Assembly (NCBI RefSeq): GCF_049331405.1
Contig: NZ_CP186274.1
Coordinates: 2,728,001-2,792,000 of the forward strand
DNA length: 64,000 bases
Origin: PoT sp049331405
Lineage (GTDB): Bacteria; Planctomycetota; Planctomycetia; Isosphaerales; Isosphaeraceae
Direction of reading: 5' to 3'
Positions 37,301 to 46,060 of the stretch are shown piece by piece. The notes beneath the pieces were generated by a model. It had not been told where the DNA came from, made no database searches, and saw only the letters and a program-made list of their open reading frames with translations. The translations under genes and the position numbers were made by a program. The first letter of the stretch is position 1, and the number at the start of each line of letters is the position of its first letter.

Positions 37301-37976
37301 CGGCCCCGCCCCCTCCCCGGCCCCCGACGCCAAGAAATTGGCCGAGCTGGTGGCCTGGGCTCGCGCCGAGCTCGGCGTCGACGCGAACGTCGAGGAGATG
37401 ACCGACGAGGGTCGCGAAGAGGCCCGACTCGAACTCTTCAACGCGCTCGACTCGCAGCATCGGCCCGAGATGCGCGAGATGGAGAAGGTGCTCGTCCTCC
37501 AGATCCTCGACTCGAGCTGGATGGAGCACCTCCGGGCGATGGACCACCTCCGGAGCTCGGTCGGCCTGCAAGGGTACGCCCAGATCGACCCGAAGGTCGA
37601 ATACAAGCGCGAGGGCATGCGGATCTTCTCGGAGATGTGGACCGGCGTCTCCGACAAGGTGACCGACCTGATCTTCCGCGTCGAGCAGTTCGATCCGGAG
37701 TTCCTCTCCTACCTGGGGAGCCGCTGGCAGCTCGACCGCGCCCAGACGATCCACCAGGCCCCGGCCTCCGAGCTTTCCGCCGCCAGCCCCGCCTCCGGCA
37801 TCCGCGCCCAGCAGGAAGCTGCGATCGCCTCGAGCCAGCAGTCGACCGAGAAGAAGGCCGAGCCGGTCCGGAACCTCGGGAAAAAAGTGGGTCGAAATGA
37901 CCCCTGCCCCTGCGGATCCGGTAAAAAATTCAAAGCTTGCTGCATGAGGAAAGAGGCCGCGGCCGATTCTTTCTGA
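34341..37976 (+). CDS. secA: Preprotein translocase ATPase SecA, enlarged form
   Basis: Motor of the Sec export pathway. The Walker A loop is GEGKT at 125-129, with IIDEVDSILIDEARTPL for the DEAD box, and ATNMAGRGTDIILGGNPEF and LRGRAGRQGDPG for the second ATPase half. A C-terminal zinc site (CPCGSGKKFKACC, cysteines 1189, 1191, 1200 and 1201) binds SecB or ribosomes in relatives. At 1211 residues it exceeds typical SecA (about 840-900) by some 300. The extra length lies between about 700 and 1050 in the helical scaffold and wing region, where a Trp-centred unit recurs at Trp726, Trp789, Trp857, Trp927 and Trp1006. Canonical SecA has one such segment. The scaffold end SSWMEHLRAMDHLRSSVGLQGYAQ is normal. 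Confidence 0.96.
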   Translation: MELLSEIWDKTNDAFSAMSEGVSEGLIRLFGNSNERQIRRMRPIVARINELEPSMQSLTDDQLYAKTEEFRSRLAKGETLDALLPEAFAACRESGRRFLKMRHYDVQLMGAMVLHGGNIAEMVTGEGKTLVATLAAYLNALTGKGVHVVTVNDYLARRDAEWMSPLFSGLGMTVGAIQSEMDSEERREVYSRDVTYGTNNEFGFDYLRDNMKPTKDLQAQGPLNYAIIDEVDSILIDEARTPLIISGPAFDDVRKYAEADRIARLLRRDVHFEVKEKERTCHLNDEGIREAEKIAGIESFYTPGNMEWPHLIDNSLKAHHLYKRDRDYVEMNGEIVIVDEFTGRLMTGRQWSDGLHQAVEAKERVKIKEENQTLATITLQNFFKLYKKLSGMTGTAMTEANEFYKVYHLDVVAIPTNRTLTRQSYADVIYRSDREKFNSILKEIQEVHATGRPILVGTTSIEKSEEIADLLKRHGIPHQVLNAKYHEREAEIVAQAGRKGAVTIATNMAGRGTDIILGGNPEFMAWADLKRLTNEDGRPLYPTRLEVPPQVWVAAVEKYAPEMKAEGREVAEAGGLHIIGTERHESRRIDNQLRGRAGRQGDPGTSRFFLSLEDDLMRKFAGEWVSNVLTRLGMEENEAIESKLVSRRIEGAQKKVEERNFDSRKNLLEYDEVMDEQRKRIYSFRQRLLDGYPAKDSILDMIDEQVKGAADRFLADDYGTASFAEWAGQRLGVELAARDFRGSEFQDAEEEAKRQAERQANDQVREAIEENLPPDADPSEWTWQSLASWANTRYSLNLKDKDLRKFGSYEGGEFELDRNGLEDFLVQKANHTITTVDLAPSQEFLKGDWGRRSLAGWVHHKFGLAIDPAEWEQLSKAEIVRKIQTQTRELYARKEAEFPVQVGLTKFLAERSQNQSPRYDRDGLALWASERFRTAVDPEELRPLLRPEIEALLLEVARKHYRGAKLAEELERRIDAAYGPRPEETRFGPAPSPAPDAKKLAELVAWARAELGVDANVEEMTDEGREEARLELFNALDSQHRPEMREMEKVLVLQILDSSWMEHLRAMDHLRSSVGLQGYAQIDPKVEYKREGMRIFSEMWTGVSDKVTDLIFRVEQFDPEFLSYLGSRWQLDRAQTIHQAPASELSAASPASGIRAQQEAAIASSQQSTEKKAEPVRNLGKKVGRNDPCPCGSGKKFKACCMRKEAAADSF
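36492..37400 (+). repeat. Five degenerate Trp-centred repeats within secA
   Basis: Protein repeats of about 63-79 residues share the pattern L-x(1,2)-W-[AV]-x2-[RKE]-[FLY]-x(1,4) then acidic residues: EWAGQRLGV, SWANTRYSL, GWVHHKFGL, LWASERFRT and AWARAELGV. They are visible at protein level only; DNA copies have diverged. Confidence 0.65.
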
Positions 37977-38017
37977 ATGGCGACGCGAACTCATGAGGGT
38001 TCATACCCTCGCTGACA

Positions 38018-38051
38018 CGAGCATGCCGAGCCTAGCCGCTCGGCATGTTCG
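38018..38051 (+). terminator. Hairpin terminator downstream of secA
   Basis: Arms 38018-38030 and 38039-38051 pair over 13 bp with one G-T wobble and an 8-base loop. Only a short TTT follows, so the intrinsic character is moderate. Confidence 0.55.
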
Positions 38052-38165
38052 TTTCCCGGCGGATACAACATTGTGCCGCATCTCATTCAAGAGGCCGGAG
38101 TTAGGTTCGACGGGCGGCGAACGCTCGTCGGATCGACGCAGATCGTAGGCTGAGTTCTTCCGACT

Positions 38166-38189
38166 CATCCCGGGCAAGGGCCCGGGATG
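38166..38189. promoter_or_regulatory. Perfect 10-bp hairpin upstream of waaA
   Basis: Arms CATCCCGGGC and GCCCGGGATG with a 4-base loop, followed by a G-run, not a T-run. It might structure the waaA leader or be an operator. Confidence 0.45.
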
Positions 38190-38299
38190 GGGGGTGTTGC
38201 ACGCGGATACCGAGGTGAATCGGGCACACGAGTTGCTTTAACGGGTGACTGTTCCGGTTACGCCGGAGTACGCGATGCTGGTCCGGGAAAGGATTCCCC

Positions 38300-39604
38300 A
38301 TGCCGTTGCTGTTGAATCTCGTCTATCTCGCCCTTTTGACGGCGTGTGCTCCCCTCCTCATCATCAGGGGGCTGCGAACGGGTCGATACCGCGAGGGATG
38401 GCCTGAGAAGTTCCTCGGCCGGGCCCCGATCCGGATCTCCGACCGTCCCTGCCTCTGGTTCCACGCGGTGAGCGTCGGCGAGGTGCATTTATTGCAACCA
38501 CTGGTCCAGGAGCTCGCCCGCAGGCGGCCCCGCTGGGACGTGGTGATCTCGACGACGACGACCACCGGGCTGGCCTTCGCGAGACAGACTTTCCCCGACC
38601 TCGTCACCTTCTACGCCCCGCTCGACTTCAGCTGGGCCACCCAGCACGCGATCAGCCGGGTCCGGCCGACCGTCCTGGCCCTCGTCGAGCTCGAGCTCTG
38701 GCCCAACCTCGTCTGGGCCGCGAAGCAGGCCGGGGCGCGGGTCGCGATCGTCAACGGGCGACTAAGCCATCGGAGCCACCGCGGCTATCGCAGGCTCCGG
38801 GGCCCTCTCGGCTCGACCCTGCGTCGGATCGACGCGGTGACGGCCCAGACCGACGAGTACGCCGCGCGTTTCATCGACCTCGGGGTGCCGAGCCAGCGGG
38901 TCCGCGTCACCGGCTCCATCAAGTATGATGGCCTGGAGTGCGACCGAGCGAACCCGAGGACCCTCGCCATGCGTCGGGCGCTCGGCCTCTCGGCCTCCGA
39001 CCTCATCTTCGTGGCGGGGAGCACCATGGAAGGGGAAGAGGCCGCGGCCCTCGCCGCCTTCCACGCCGCGAGAACCAGGCACCCGAAGCTGCGGCTCGTC
39101 CTGGTCCCCCGGCACCAGGATCGGTTTGAAAAAGTTGCAGAGTGGCTCCGCTCGAAGGGTGAAACCTTCGTCCGCAGGAGCGAGGGGCTCGAATCCCCCT
39201 CGATCCGGAACCCGGCGCCGATTATCCTGGTGGATAGCATCGGCGAGCTCTCGGCGGTCTGGGGCCTGGCCGACGTGGCGTTCGTCGGCGGCAGCCTTCT
39301 GCCTGGGCGTGGCGGCCAGAACATGATGGAGCCGGCCGCCTTCGGCGCCTCGGTCATGTTCGGGCCTTACACCGAGAACTTCCGCGAGACGGTCGAGCAA
39401 CTGCTCTCGAGGCGAGGCGCGCGTCGGGTCTCCAGCGCCGACGAGCTGACCCATGCCCTGATCGCCGACCTGGACGATCCCGAGGCCGCCGCCGAGCGTG
39501 GCGAGTCGGGTCGTGCCTACGTCCTGGCCCAGCACGGGGCCTCGCACCGGACCCTCGCCGAGCTCGACCGCCTGGTCGACGCCACTCCGGCACTGGCCAA
39601 TTGA
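38300..39604 (+). CDS. waaA: Kdo transferase (lipid A 3-deoxy-D-manno-octulosonate transferase)
   Basis: Adds Kdo to the lipid A precursor at the inner membrane. The N-terminal membrane anchor is at about 5-25; WFHAVSVGEV carries the catalytic Glu, and STTTTTGLAFA, LVELELWPNLV, NGRLSHRSHRGYRR, GSIKYDG and VGGSLLPGRGGQNMMEPAAFG are family segments. Length 434 residues is standard. The presence of this gene implies a lipopolysaccharide or Kdo-lipid A outer layer. The ATG at 38300 starts it; genes for Kdo synthesis are not in the window. Confidence 0.93.
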   Translation: MPLLLNLVYLALLTACAPLLIIRGLRTGRYREGWPEKFLGRAPIRISDRPCLWFHAVSVGEVHLLQPLVQELARRRPRWDVVISTTTTTGLAFARQTFPDLVTFYAPLDFSWATQHAISRVRPTVLALVELELWPNLVWAAKQAGARVAIVNGRLSHRSHRGYRRLRGPLGSTLRRIDAVTAQTDEYAARFIDLGVPSQRVRVTGSIKYDGLECDRANPRTLAMRRALGLSASDLIFVAGSTMEGEEAAALAAFHAARTRHPKLRLVLVPRHQDRFEKVAEWLRSKGETFVRRSEGLESPSIRNPAPIILVDSIGELSAVWGLADVAFVGGSLLPGRGGQNMMEPAAFGASVMFGPYTENFRETVEQLLSRRGARRVSSADELTHALIADLDDPEAAAERGESGRAYVLAQHGASHRTLAELDRLVDATPALAN

Positions 39605-39901
39605 CAGGCCCCTCGACCGCCCGCGATACTCTCGAAAGCGTCCCGGGCGGTTCCGCGGGAAGGCCTGAGCCGGCCGGCATCTCGAAGCACGAAGTCCCGG
39701 CTTGCCCGCGAGTCGAAGGCGGATCCTTCGGCCCGTGGGCTTACTGGTTAATCGCCTCTCGCGGAGCAAATCGCCCCGCCGTGCGGCTTTGGAATCGCCC
39801 TAGAGGTAACTCCGGGCGGTTGTGAGGTCTCAAGCGGGTGTGGTACGCTCGGCTCCCATCGCCGCTATGGCGCCGGGAGAAGTGATAATAGGGAGATCGA
39901 A

Positions 39902-40300
39902 ATGAGCGAACTAGAGAATCCTGAATCCGCGGCGGGCTCGCAGCACCATCCGATCCAGCAGCAGACGACGGAAGTCGTCGTCGACGATTCGGGGACGGTG
40001 CCCTCGTACTCGAATTTCTGCCGGGTGACGGCGACGCCCGAGGAAGTGATCCTCGACTTCGGCCTGAATCCCCAGCCGTTCGCCACGGGTCGCCAGGAGG
40101 TCAAGGCGAACCAGCGGATCGTCATGAACTTCTACACGGCCAAGCGGTTGCTGACCGCCCTGGGCATGACCATCCAGCGCCATGAGCAGACGTTCGGCTC
40201 GATCGAGCTCGACGTCCGTCGTCGCGCGGGCACCGCCCAGCAGCAGTTCCCGCAGCCGACCGCCGGCCGCCCCACCGGCCCCAAGGGCGTCGTCGAATAA
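39902..40300 (+). CDS. DUF3467 family protein
   Basis: A 132-residue protein with the DUF3467 core: YSNFCRVTATPEEVILDFGLN followed by a helix-strand pair ending AKRLLTALGMTIQRHEQTFG. The fold and function of the family are undefined; its pattern suggests small protein-protein interaction. The N-terminus and the Gln/Pro/Gly-rich C-terminus are flexible. AGGGAGA lies eight bases before the ATG. No operon partner: waaA is 297 bases upstream. Confidence 0.85.
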   Translation: MSELENPESAAGSQHHPIQQQTTEVVVDDSGTVPSYSNFCRVTATPEEVILDFGLNPQPFATGRQEVKANQRIVMNFYTAKRLLTALGMTIQRHEQTFGSIELDVRRRAGTAQQQFPQPTAGRPTGPKGVVE

Positions 40301-40803
40301 TCACGCCCCGACCGAGACAAGGCGGCCCGGACCGGCCCTCGCCTCGACGGGCCGGCCTCGCCGTCGGAATCCTCGCCCTCATCTCGCCCCAGGCATCCTC
40401 GCCGTCGTCAGGCACGACGAGCCTCGGACGCCACTCCGGCAGGTGAGGGTTCTTCGCGCGCGGCCGGTTCAACTCGGTTCGCTTCATCCCGCCTCGGTTC
40501 ACTTCCGAATCCCTCCTCGCTTCTCCTCGGGTCGCTTATCCACGGTCCCGGCGTGATCCACAACACCTCGTATCCGGTGTCGGACGTGGCGATTTTGCGG
40601 GTTCCACCCGATCTTTCGTTGATGTCAAGGCGGCGATCAGCCGATTCTTCTCAGCAGAATGGTCCGCGCACGCCGGTCGTGCCGGTTCTCTTGGATCGCC
40701 GCCTATTCCGACTGATCCGCGAGAACTAGCCGCGCCGATACCGTAGATTGCCGGGCAACGCCTCGGTCCTGGAAGGACCCGTCGATCCTAAGGAGAGAAT
40801 GGA
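40301..40803. other. Noncoding region upstream of the giant subtilase
   Basis: 503 bases without a credible gene. A 7-bp GC stem (40332-40338 with 40349-40355) is the only structure seen, too weak to call a terminator. Confidence 0.4.
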
Positions 40804-43800
40804 ATGTCTCACCCAACCCGACCGCAGGCACAGGGCCCAGCGCGGCGGCGTCGTCGTGATCTTCGGATCGAGCCCGTTCAAGCCCTCGAACAGCGCTCAT
40901 TGCTCGCTCCCTTCGTGGCGACGGGTCCGATCACGGCCTCGTTCGCCACGGCGACGGGCACGCCGACCAATGCTAACCTGGGCACGGTCACGATCACGTC
41001 CGGCATCACCACGGGCAGCAGCACCACGTTCCCGACGGCGGCCCCGACGACGTCGGTTGCGATGCTGACCCCGGCCTCCTCCTTCGGCGGCGACATCGTC
41101 CGGATCAAGGCCGGCCCCGGCGGCGTCTTCGGCAACGTGCTCTACGCGGTGGACCGCGGTGCCGGCGGGAACTCCAGCGCCGCCAACCACCCGGGCGTGA
41201 TCTATCGCGTCGACCCGGCCACGGGCAAGGCGAGCGTCTTCTTCGACCTGAACTCGGTCATCAACCAGCTCGAGCCGGGCGGCAACGCCAGCAACTCGGT
41301 CGGGGCCTCGACCGGCTTCGTCAACTGGTATGACATCGCGTTCGACCCCGAAGGGACGTTCAACGGCACCCCGTCGATGTTCGTCAGCAGCGTCGACCGG
41401 ACCGACCCGAACAAGAACATCATCTACCAGATCAGCCCGCAGGGGACCTTGCTCGGCACGTTCGTGAGCCTGACGGACGGGCAGTCGGCCCTCAAGTTCA
41501 ACATCAACCCGACGGCCATCCTGGTCCCGCCCGTCCAGGATCAGAGCTTCCTCCGGGGCCTGATCGCGGGCACCGGCACCGGCTCGACCACCAGTTCCAG
41601 CTCCGGGACCACGTTCGCCGCGCTCTACTTCAACGCGAACGCCTACTCCCCGGGCCAGAACATCAGCACGAGCACGCTGCCGACCGGCGTCTCCCAGACG
41701 AACCTCGACCTCGGCCCGCAGGTCGGCCTGACGGCGGCCAACCAGGATTACCTCTCCCAGGTGTACTCGGCCTACACCGACTTCGGCACGCCCGCCAGCG
41801 ACAGCGGCGGCATCCCCGCCAGCCCGGGCCTCTCCGGCGTGCAAGGGCTGAATGGCGAGGACCTCATCGGGCTCTTCGGCACGACCTCCACGAGCCTCAC
41901 CCCCGACCAGACGTCGGAGATCTCGACCACCTTCCGCCGCTTCCAGGACATCGCGTTCGACCAGTACGGCTACTTCTCCCAGGGCTTCCCGCTCAGCACC
42001 ACCACGTCGACCAGTTCGGGGACGGGCAGCACGGGGAGCGGGACGACCACGTCCTCGGCCTCGCTGGGGACCCCGGTCTCGGCGGGTAACCTGTTCGTGG
42101 CCGACCTCGCGACGGGCCTGAGCGTCAGCGTCACCCCGCTCGCGCCGCTGGCGACGACCGCGATCCAAGTCCCGATCCAGGGCCCCGGCACCATCGGCGT
42201 CACGACCGACGCCTCCGGCAACGTGGTGCCGATCGTCACCAACGGCAACACGACCGATGGCAGCAACATCGGCGGCCGCATCGTCCGGATCACGCCCGAC
42301 GGCACGGTGACGACCTTCGCGGCCGGCTTCAACACCTCGGGCGCCCAGGATTCGACGAGCTTCCTCGACTCGAGCCTGAGCATCTCGTTCTCGGCCGACG
42401 GTACGACCCTGTACGCCTCGGACGACGACGGCATCTGGCAGTTCAAGACGACGACCAGCCTCGCCACCTCGACGACCGGCTCGTTGATCGGCCTCAACGA
42501 CCTCCGCACGTTGGGCGTCCCCTACGACGGCAACGGCAGCGCAGTCGCGATCGTCGATACGGGCGTCGATGCCACCTCCCCGCCGTTCCGCGGCCGCGTG
42601 GCCGGCGGTACGAATGTGGTGACGGGCGGCCTGGGCAACACCGACACCGCGACGTCCGTCTCGAGCTCCGGCGGCAGCACGGGCTCGACGGGCGGGACGG
42701 GCGGTAGCACCGGCGGCTCGGGCTCGAGCAGCGGCGGGAACTCGATCACCGCGGTCTCGGTCGACGGCCACGGTACGCTCGTCGCGGGCGTCGTGGCCCA
42801 GTTCGTGCCCCAGGCGACCCTCAATCCGGTCAACGTCTTCTATCCGTTCCTCTCCGCTTCGTCCACCACTTCCTCCGGTTCGGGCAGCGGCACGGGTGGA
42901 GGAACCGGCGGCGGCACGGGCGGAGGAACCGGCGGCAACACCGGGGGCAACAACGGCGGGACGACCATCACCGCCAACTCGAACGCCTTGACCACCACCA
43001 ACGCCGTCTACCAGGGGACGGCTTACGTGGCCTCCCACCCGTATGTGAATGACCCGGTCCGGCCCAACAAGGTCAACCGCGTGATCGCATCGGTGTACGG
43101 GTTCGGCTCGACGGAGACGTTCGACACCGAAGGGACCGCGTACCGCCGGTATCCGCAGATCGTCATCGCGTTCAAGAACCAGCTCAGGAAGTTCCGTGCC
43201 CTGGGCATCGCCCCGGTCGCGGCGGCCGGGCAGTTCGGCGCCCCGTTCGCGGCCGGCTCAAGCTCCAACAGCACCAGCGTCGGCGGCGGCACGGGCGGCA
43301 GCGGCGGGACCAGCGGTGCCACGATCGGTGCGACCGGCACCAACAACGCGAACAACTCCAATGACGGCGACGTCAACGGCATGGCCTTCCCGGCCGTGCT
43401 GAACGAGATGGTGTCGGTCACGGGCACGATCCCGTTCCCGTACTCCAGCTCCCCCTCGAGTGCCCCGACGGACCCGACGATCGGCGTCCTCCAGACCAAC
43501 ATCAACAATGTCCCCGCCCAGATCCTCTACGAAGGGGTCGCGGTCGGAGGCATCCAGCTCGCCACGGGCACCAGCGGGACGGGCACAGGCTCCGGGACGA
43601 CGTCCGGCAGCTCGGACCCGATCAGCCAGCTCACGCAGGGCAACCTCGCGATCTACAGCGACCGGGTCCTCGCGTCGGCCAACCGCAGCGCGACGACCGA
43701 CTTCGCCGCCCCGGCCATCGACGTGCCGACCTTCCGCCGTCGGTTCACCCAGACCACGAGCAGCACATCGACGGGCACCAGCGGGACCTCTTCGTCCACC

Positions 43801-45255
43801 AGCACCCTGACGGGCGACTCGACCGACCCGAACGATCACCTGACGTTCATCCAGGGCGGTACCTCGCTGTCGGCCGCCATCGTCGGCGGGTCGTTCGCGA
43901 TGGTCTCCTCGGCCCTGAACTACTGGTCGACGATCAACCAGACGGGCGTAACGTCCGATGCGTACCTGACCACCCCCGTCCAGGCGATGACCCTGAACTT
44001 CGGCGGTGCGGGTGCGCTCAAAGACCTCTCGATGTACAACAACCCGGACGGGATCAACGCGATCCTCCAGTGGACCGCCGTCCCCGTCACGGATGCGAAC
44101 GACGGGCTCAGCACCGCGAGCCCGCCGTACCTCACGGGGAGCACCGACTTCCGCTCCTACTCCCGCATCGACGTGGGGAACGCCATCGCGGCCGTGGAAG
44201 GCACGATCGCCATCCAGTACCTCTTGCAGCACAACGACTTCCCGCTGATCGACGAGAACAACGACGGGAGCATCACGGCCCAGGAAATCCAGGACTTCGT
44301 CGACAACGCGCCGAAGACCGGGCAGTACGAAGCCGCCGCGATGGCCCGCCTGCTGGGCGGAACGTCACGCATCCCGAGCGACAGCACCACGCTCTTCGGC
44401 GAGCAGCCTGACCAGCCGGACGTGCTGCAACGCCGGTTCAACTTCTTCGACGCGGCCGCGGACGGGCAGCTCAACGGCTCGATCAGCATGGCGCAGCTCC
44501 GCATGCTGTCGAAGACGCTGCTGCCGTCCCCCACGGCCTTCACCATCACGAACCGGCAGAAGTCGGCGAACGCCGGGTATCTGCTCGACCCCAGCGTGAC
44601 CCGCAACTACCACGACTTGCAGCACCTCCAGCCCAGGTACACGCTGGTGCCGAAGAGTGCCCTGGTCAAGTACCGCAACATCTCTCCGGATCGCTTCAAG
44701 GTGAACCGGCTGGTGGGCACCGACTCGATCGCGGGCCAGTTCCCGTTCTACACGCTCTTCGCGGGCGGTAAGACGACCAGGACCGTGGTTCAGAACTCGG
44801 TGAAGCCGGCCAGCGTCACCACGAGTTCGACGACCCCGACGGTCGGATCCTCGACGCACACCACGACCGGCACCGGGACCGCCGGCGGCAGCACGACCAC
44901 AGCCCAGACCACGACGGGCACGGGCTCCGGATCGACCTCGACGACCGGGACCGGGACCGGCACGAGTGCGGCCCAGTCCGCCGCCACGGCCCAGGGGCTG
45001 ATCGACTACGCCAAGCAGCTCGCCAGCGGCTCCGGCACGACGACCCCGACGACCACCGCCTCCACCACGACCACCACGGGGACAGGTTCGGGAACGGGGT
45101 CGACGGGCAACACGAGTTCGAGCACCAGCACGAGCAGTACGGCGTCGAACAGCAGCACGGCCTCGTCGCTCCCCTCCATCTTCGGATCGGATACGAGCAC
45201 GACGACTGCCTCGAACCCGCCGGCCCAGACCGACCCGACCAAGAAGACCAGCTGA
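40804..45255 (+). CDS. Secreted subtilase-like protein with interrupted S8 domain and EF-hand
   Basis: A 1483-residue exported protein. The N-terminus is Arg-rich and reads ALEQRSLLAP, a LEPR-xLL-like export segment. Residues about 60-560 look like a beta-rich, propeller-type domain (repeated VRITPDGTVTTFAAGF-like strands). The subtilisin catalytic residues are Asp585 (VDTGVD), His656 (GHGTLVAG) and Ser1021 (GGTSLSAA). The 365 residues between His and Ser exceed a normal subtilase and are filled with Gly/Thr/Ser-rich inserts. A perfect EF-hand loop is at 1150-1161 (DENNDGSITAQE). The last 200 residues are Thr/Ser-rich. The ATG at 40804 follows AGGAGA. It may be a surface or wall protein with protease activity; substrate unknown. 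Confidence 0.85.
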   Translation: MSHPTRPQAQGPARRRRRDLRIEPVQALEQRSLLAPFVATGPITASFATATGTPTNANLGTVTITSGITTGSSTTFPTAAPTTSVAMLTPASSFGGDIVRIKAGPGGVFGNVLYAVDRGAGGNSSAANHPGVIYRVDPATGKASVFFDLNSVINQLEPGGNASNSVGASTGFVNWYDIAFDPEGTFNGTPSMFVSSVDRTDPNKNIIYQISPQGTLLGTFVSLTDGQSALKFNINPTAILVPPVQDQSFLRGLIAGTGTGSTTSSSSGTTFAALYFNANAYSPGQNISTSTLPTGVSQTNLDLGPQVGLTAANQDYLSQVYSAYTDFGTPASDSGGIPASPGLSGVQGLNGEDLIGLFGTTSTSLTPDQTSEISTTFRRFQDIAFDQYGYFSQGFPLSTTTSTSSGTGSTGSGTTTSSASLGTPVSAGNLFVADLATGLSVSVTPLAPLATTAIQVPIQGPGTIGVTTDASGNVVPIVTNGNTTDGSNIGGRIVRITPDGTVTTFAAGFNTSGAQDSTSFLDSSLSISFSADGTTLYASDDDGIWQFKTTTSLATSTTGSLIGLNDLRTLGVPYDGNGSAVAIVDTGVDATSPPFRGRVAGGTNVVTGGLGNTDTATSVSSSGGSTGSTGGTGGSTGGSGSSSGGNSITAVSVDGHGTLVAGVVAQFVPQATLNPVNVFYPFLSASSTTSSGSGSGTGGGTGGGTGGGTGGNTGGNNGGTTITANSNALTTTNAVYQGTAYVASHPYVNDPVRPNKVNRVIASVYGFGSTETFDTEGTAYRRYPQIVIAFKNQLRKFRALGIAPVAAAGQFGAPFAAGSSSNSTSVGGGTGGSGGTSGATIGATGTNNANNSNDGDVNGMAFPAVLNEMVSVTGTIPFPYSSSPSSAPTDPTIGVLQTNINNVPAQILYEGVAVGGIQLATGTSGTGTGSGTTSGSSDPISQLTQGNLAIYSDRVLASANRSATTDFAAPAIDVPTFRRRFTQTTSSTSTGTSGTSSSTSTLTGDSTDPNDHLTFIQGGTSLSAAIVGGSFAMVSSALNYWSTINQTGVTSDAYLTTPVQAMTLNFGGAGALKDLSMYNNPDGINAILQWTAVPVTDANDGLSTASPPYLTGSTDFRSYSRIDVGNAIAAVEGTIAIQYLLQHNDFPLIDENNDGSITAQEIQDFVDNAPKTGQYEAAAMARLLGGTSRIPSDSTTLFGEQPDQPDVLQRRFNFFDAAADGQLNGSISMAQLRMLSKTLLPSPTAFTITNRQKSANAGYLLDPSVTRNYHDLQHLQPRYTLVPKSALVKYRNISPDRFKVNRLVGTDSIAGQFPFYTLFAGGKTTRTVVQNSVKPASVTTSSTTPTVGSSTHTTTGTGTAGGSTTTAQTTTGTGSGSTSTTGTGTGTSAAQSAATAQGLIDYAKQLASGSGTTTPTTTASTTTTTGTGSGTGSTGNTSSSTSTSSTASNSSTASSLPSIFGSDTSTTTASNPPAQTDPTKKTS
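42880..42965. repeat. GGTGGx codon repeat in the subtilase
   Basis: A short stretch of near-identical codon repeats encodes tandem Gly-Thr-Gly-Gly units, one of several low-complexity inserts separating the catalytic His and Ser. Confidence 0.7.
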
Positions 45256-45291
45256 GGTCTTCCCGCAAATCGGGTCCCCTGAAGTCACGAA

Positions 45292-45332
45292 GGACCGACC
45301 GGCTTCCGAAAGGAGGCCGGCCGGTCCCTTTT
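45292..45332 (+). terminator. Intrinsic terminator downstream of the subtilase
   Basis: Arms 45292-45307 and 45312-45327 pair over 16 bp with one mismatch and one wobble, closed by a GAAA tetraloop and followed by a TTTT run. It lies 36 bases after the stop codon and between convergent genes. Confidence 0.8.
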
Positions 45333-45361
45333 CATTGCCCGGCCGAGAGCCCCGATCAACA

Positions 45362-45907
45362 TCAAGAATGCTTGATTCGATACCACGTTGATGGTTCGAG
45401 GTGAAACGGGAAGACGCAGACGGCCGACGCAGCCGGCCTGATCTCGGGACAGGGGAATGCCTCGGCGATCGGACTCACGAGGGCGATGCAAGCCTCGAGG
45501 CCCAGGCCGAGGAGATGCTTGATCCCCCGCGAATGCACCGACTCGAAGTGGCCGACCGCCCCCGCCGCGTGGTGACTCATGCCGCGTCGAGTCCCTTCGC
45601 GGACCTTGACACCCGCCGCCGCGAGCCTGATCAACCCCTGGAGCACGACCGCCTCGGCCCCTTTGCGTCCGTGCGCATGCCAGAGCGCCTCCCAGTATTC
45701 GTGCGACTCCCAGTAATATCCCGCGTTGAAGAGTTCGAAGGCCCGGAGATAACAGGCCGAGACCTCCCAGCGATCGTCCACGATCGGCTCGGCGACCAGC
45801 CGGGGCCTGGCGAAGGAATGGCCGGCCTCCGAGCGGACGGGATGAGGCCAGGGGCCCTTCGGGAAGTAGGTGTAGGGGGGGAGGGGGTCGTCGGGTCCGA
45901 TTTTCAT
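45362..45907 (-). CDS. DUF309 family protein
   Basis: A 181-residue protein with the DUF309 signature FNAGYYWESHEYWEALWH and a following LQGLIRLAAAGVK helix. The family binds no known ligand and has no assigned reaction. I take the ATG at 45907 because AGGAAG sits six bases upstream; the ATG at 45970 would add 21 residues. It is divergent from the phosphodiesterase-like gene and convergent with the subtilase. Confidence 0.88.
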   Translation of the reverse strand: MKIGPDDPLPPYTYFPKGPWPHPVRSEAGHSFARPRLVAEPIVDDRWEVSACYLRAFELFNAGYYWESHEYWEALWHAHGRKGAEAVVLQGLIRLAAAGVKVREGTRRGMSHHAAGAVGHFESVHSRGIKHLLGLGLEACIALVSPIAEAFPCPEIRPAASAVCVFPFHLEPSTWYRIKHS

Positions 45908-46060
45908 CTCGAACTTCCTGGCCTGGGCGTGCGAAGATGGCGACTCGGCCGGACCTGCCTGTTCGATCATGGACGAGAGGGCCCGGGGACGGCAAGATTC
46001 GTCGGCCGGCGCGGAGGGATCCCCGGCCGATCGCCCACCCTCTGACGCGGGATCCTTCCT

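Larger units (their letters stand above)
37977..38299. other. Intergenic region between secA and waaA
   Basis: 323 bases with the secA terminator candidate (38018-38051) and a second perfect hairpin (38166-38189). No gene seen. Confidence 0.5.

Noticed and set aside
34287..37994. A 1235-codon open frame antisense to secA
   Set aside because: It is the GC-rich shadow of a clear SecA; its composition (Asp/Leu/Val/Arg runs) shows no domain, and it has no ribosome site.
38166..38189. Second terminator for secA
   Set aside because: The hairpin is followed by G residues, not T residues, and lies close to waaA.
42880..42965. Possible CRISPR-like or satellite repeat
   Set aside because: It is in frame inside the subtilase and encodes Gly/Thr linker; units are too short and there are no spacers.
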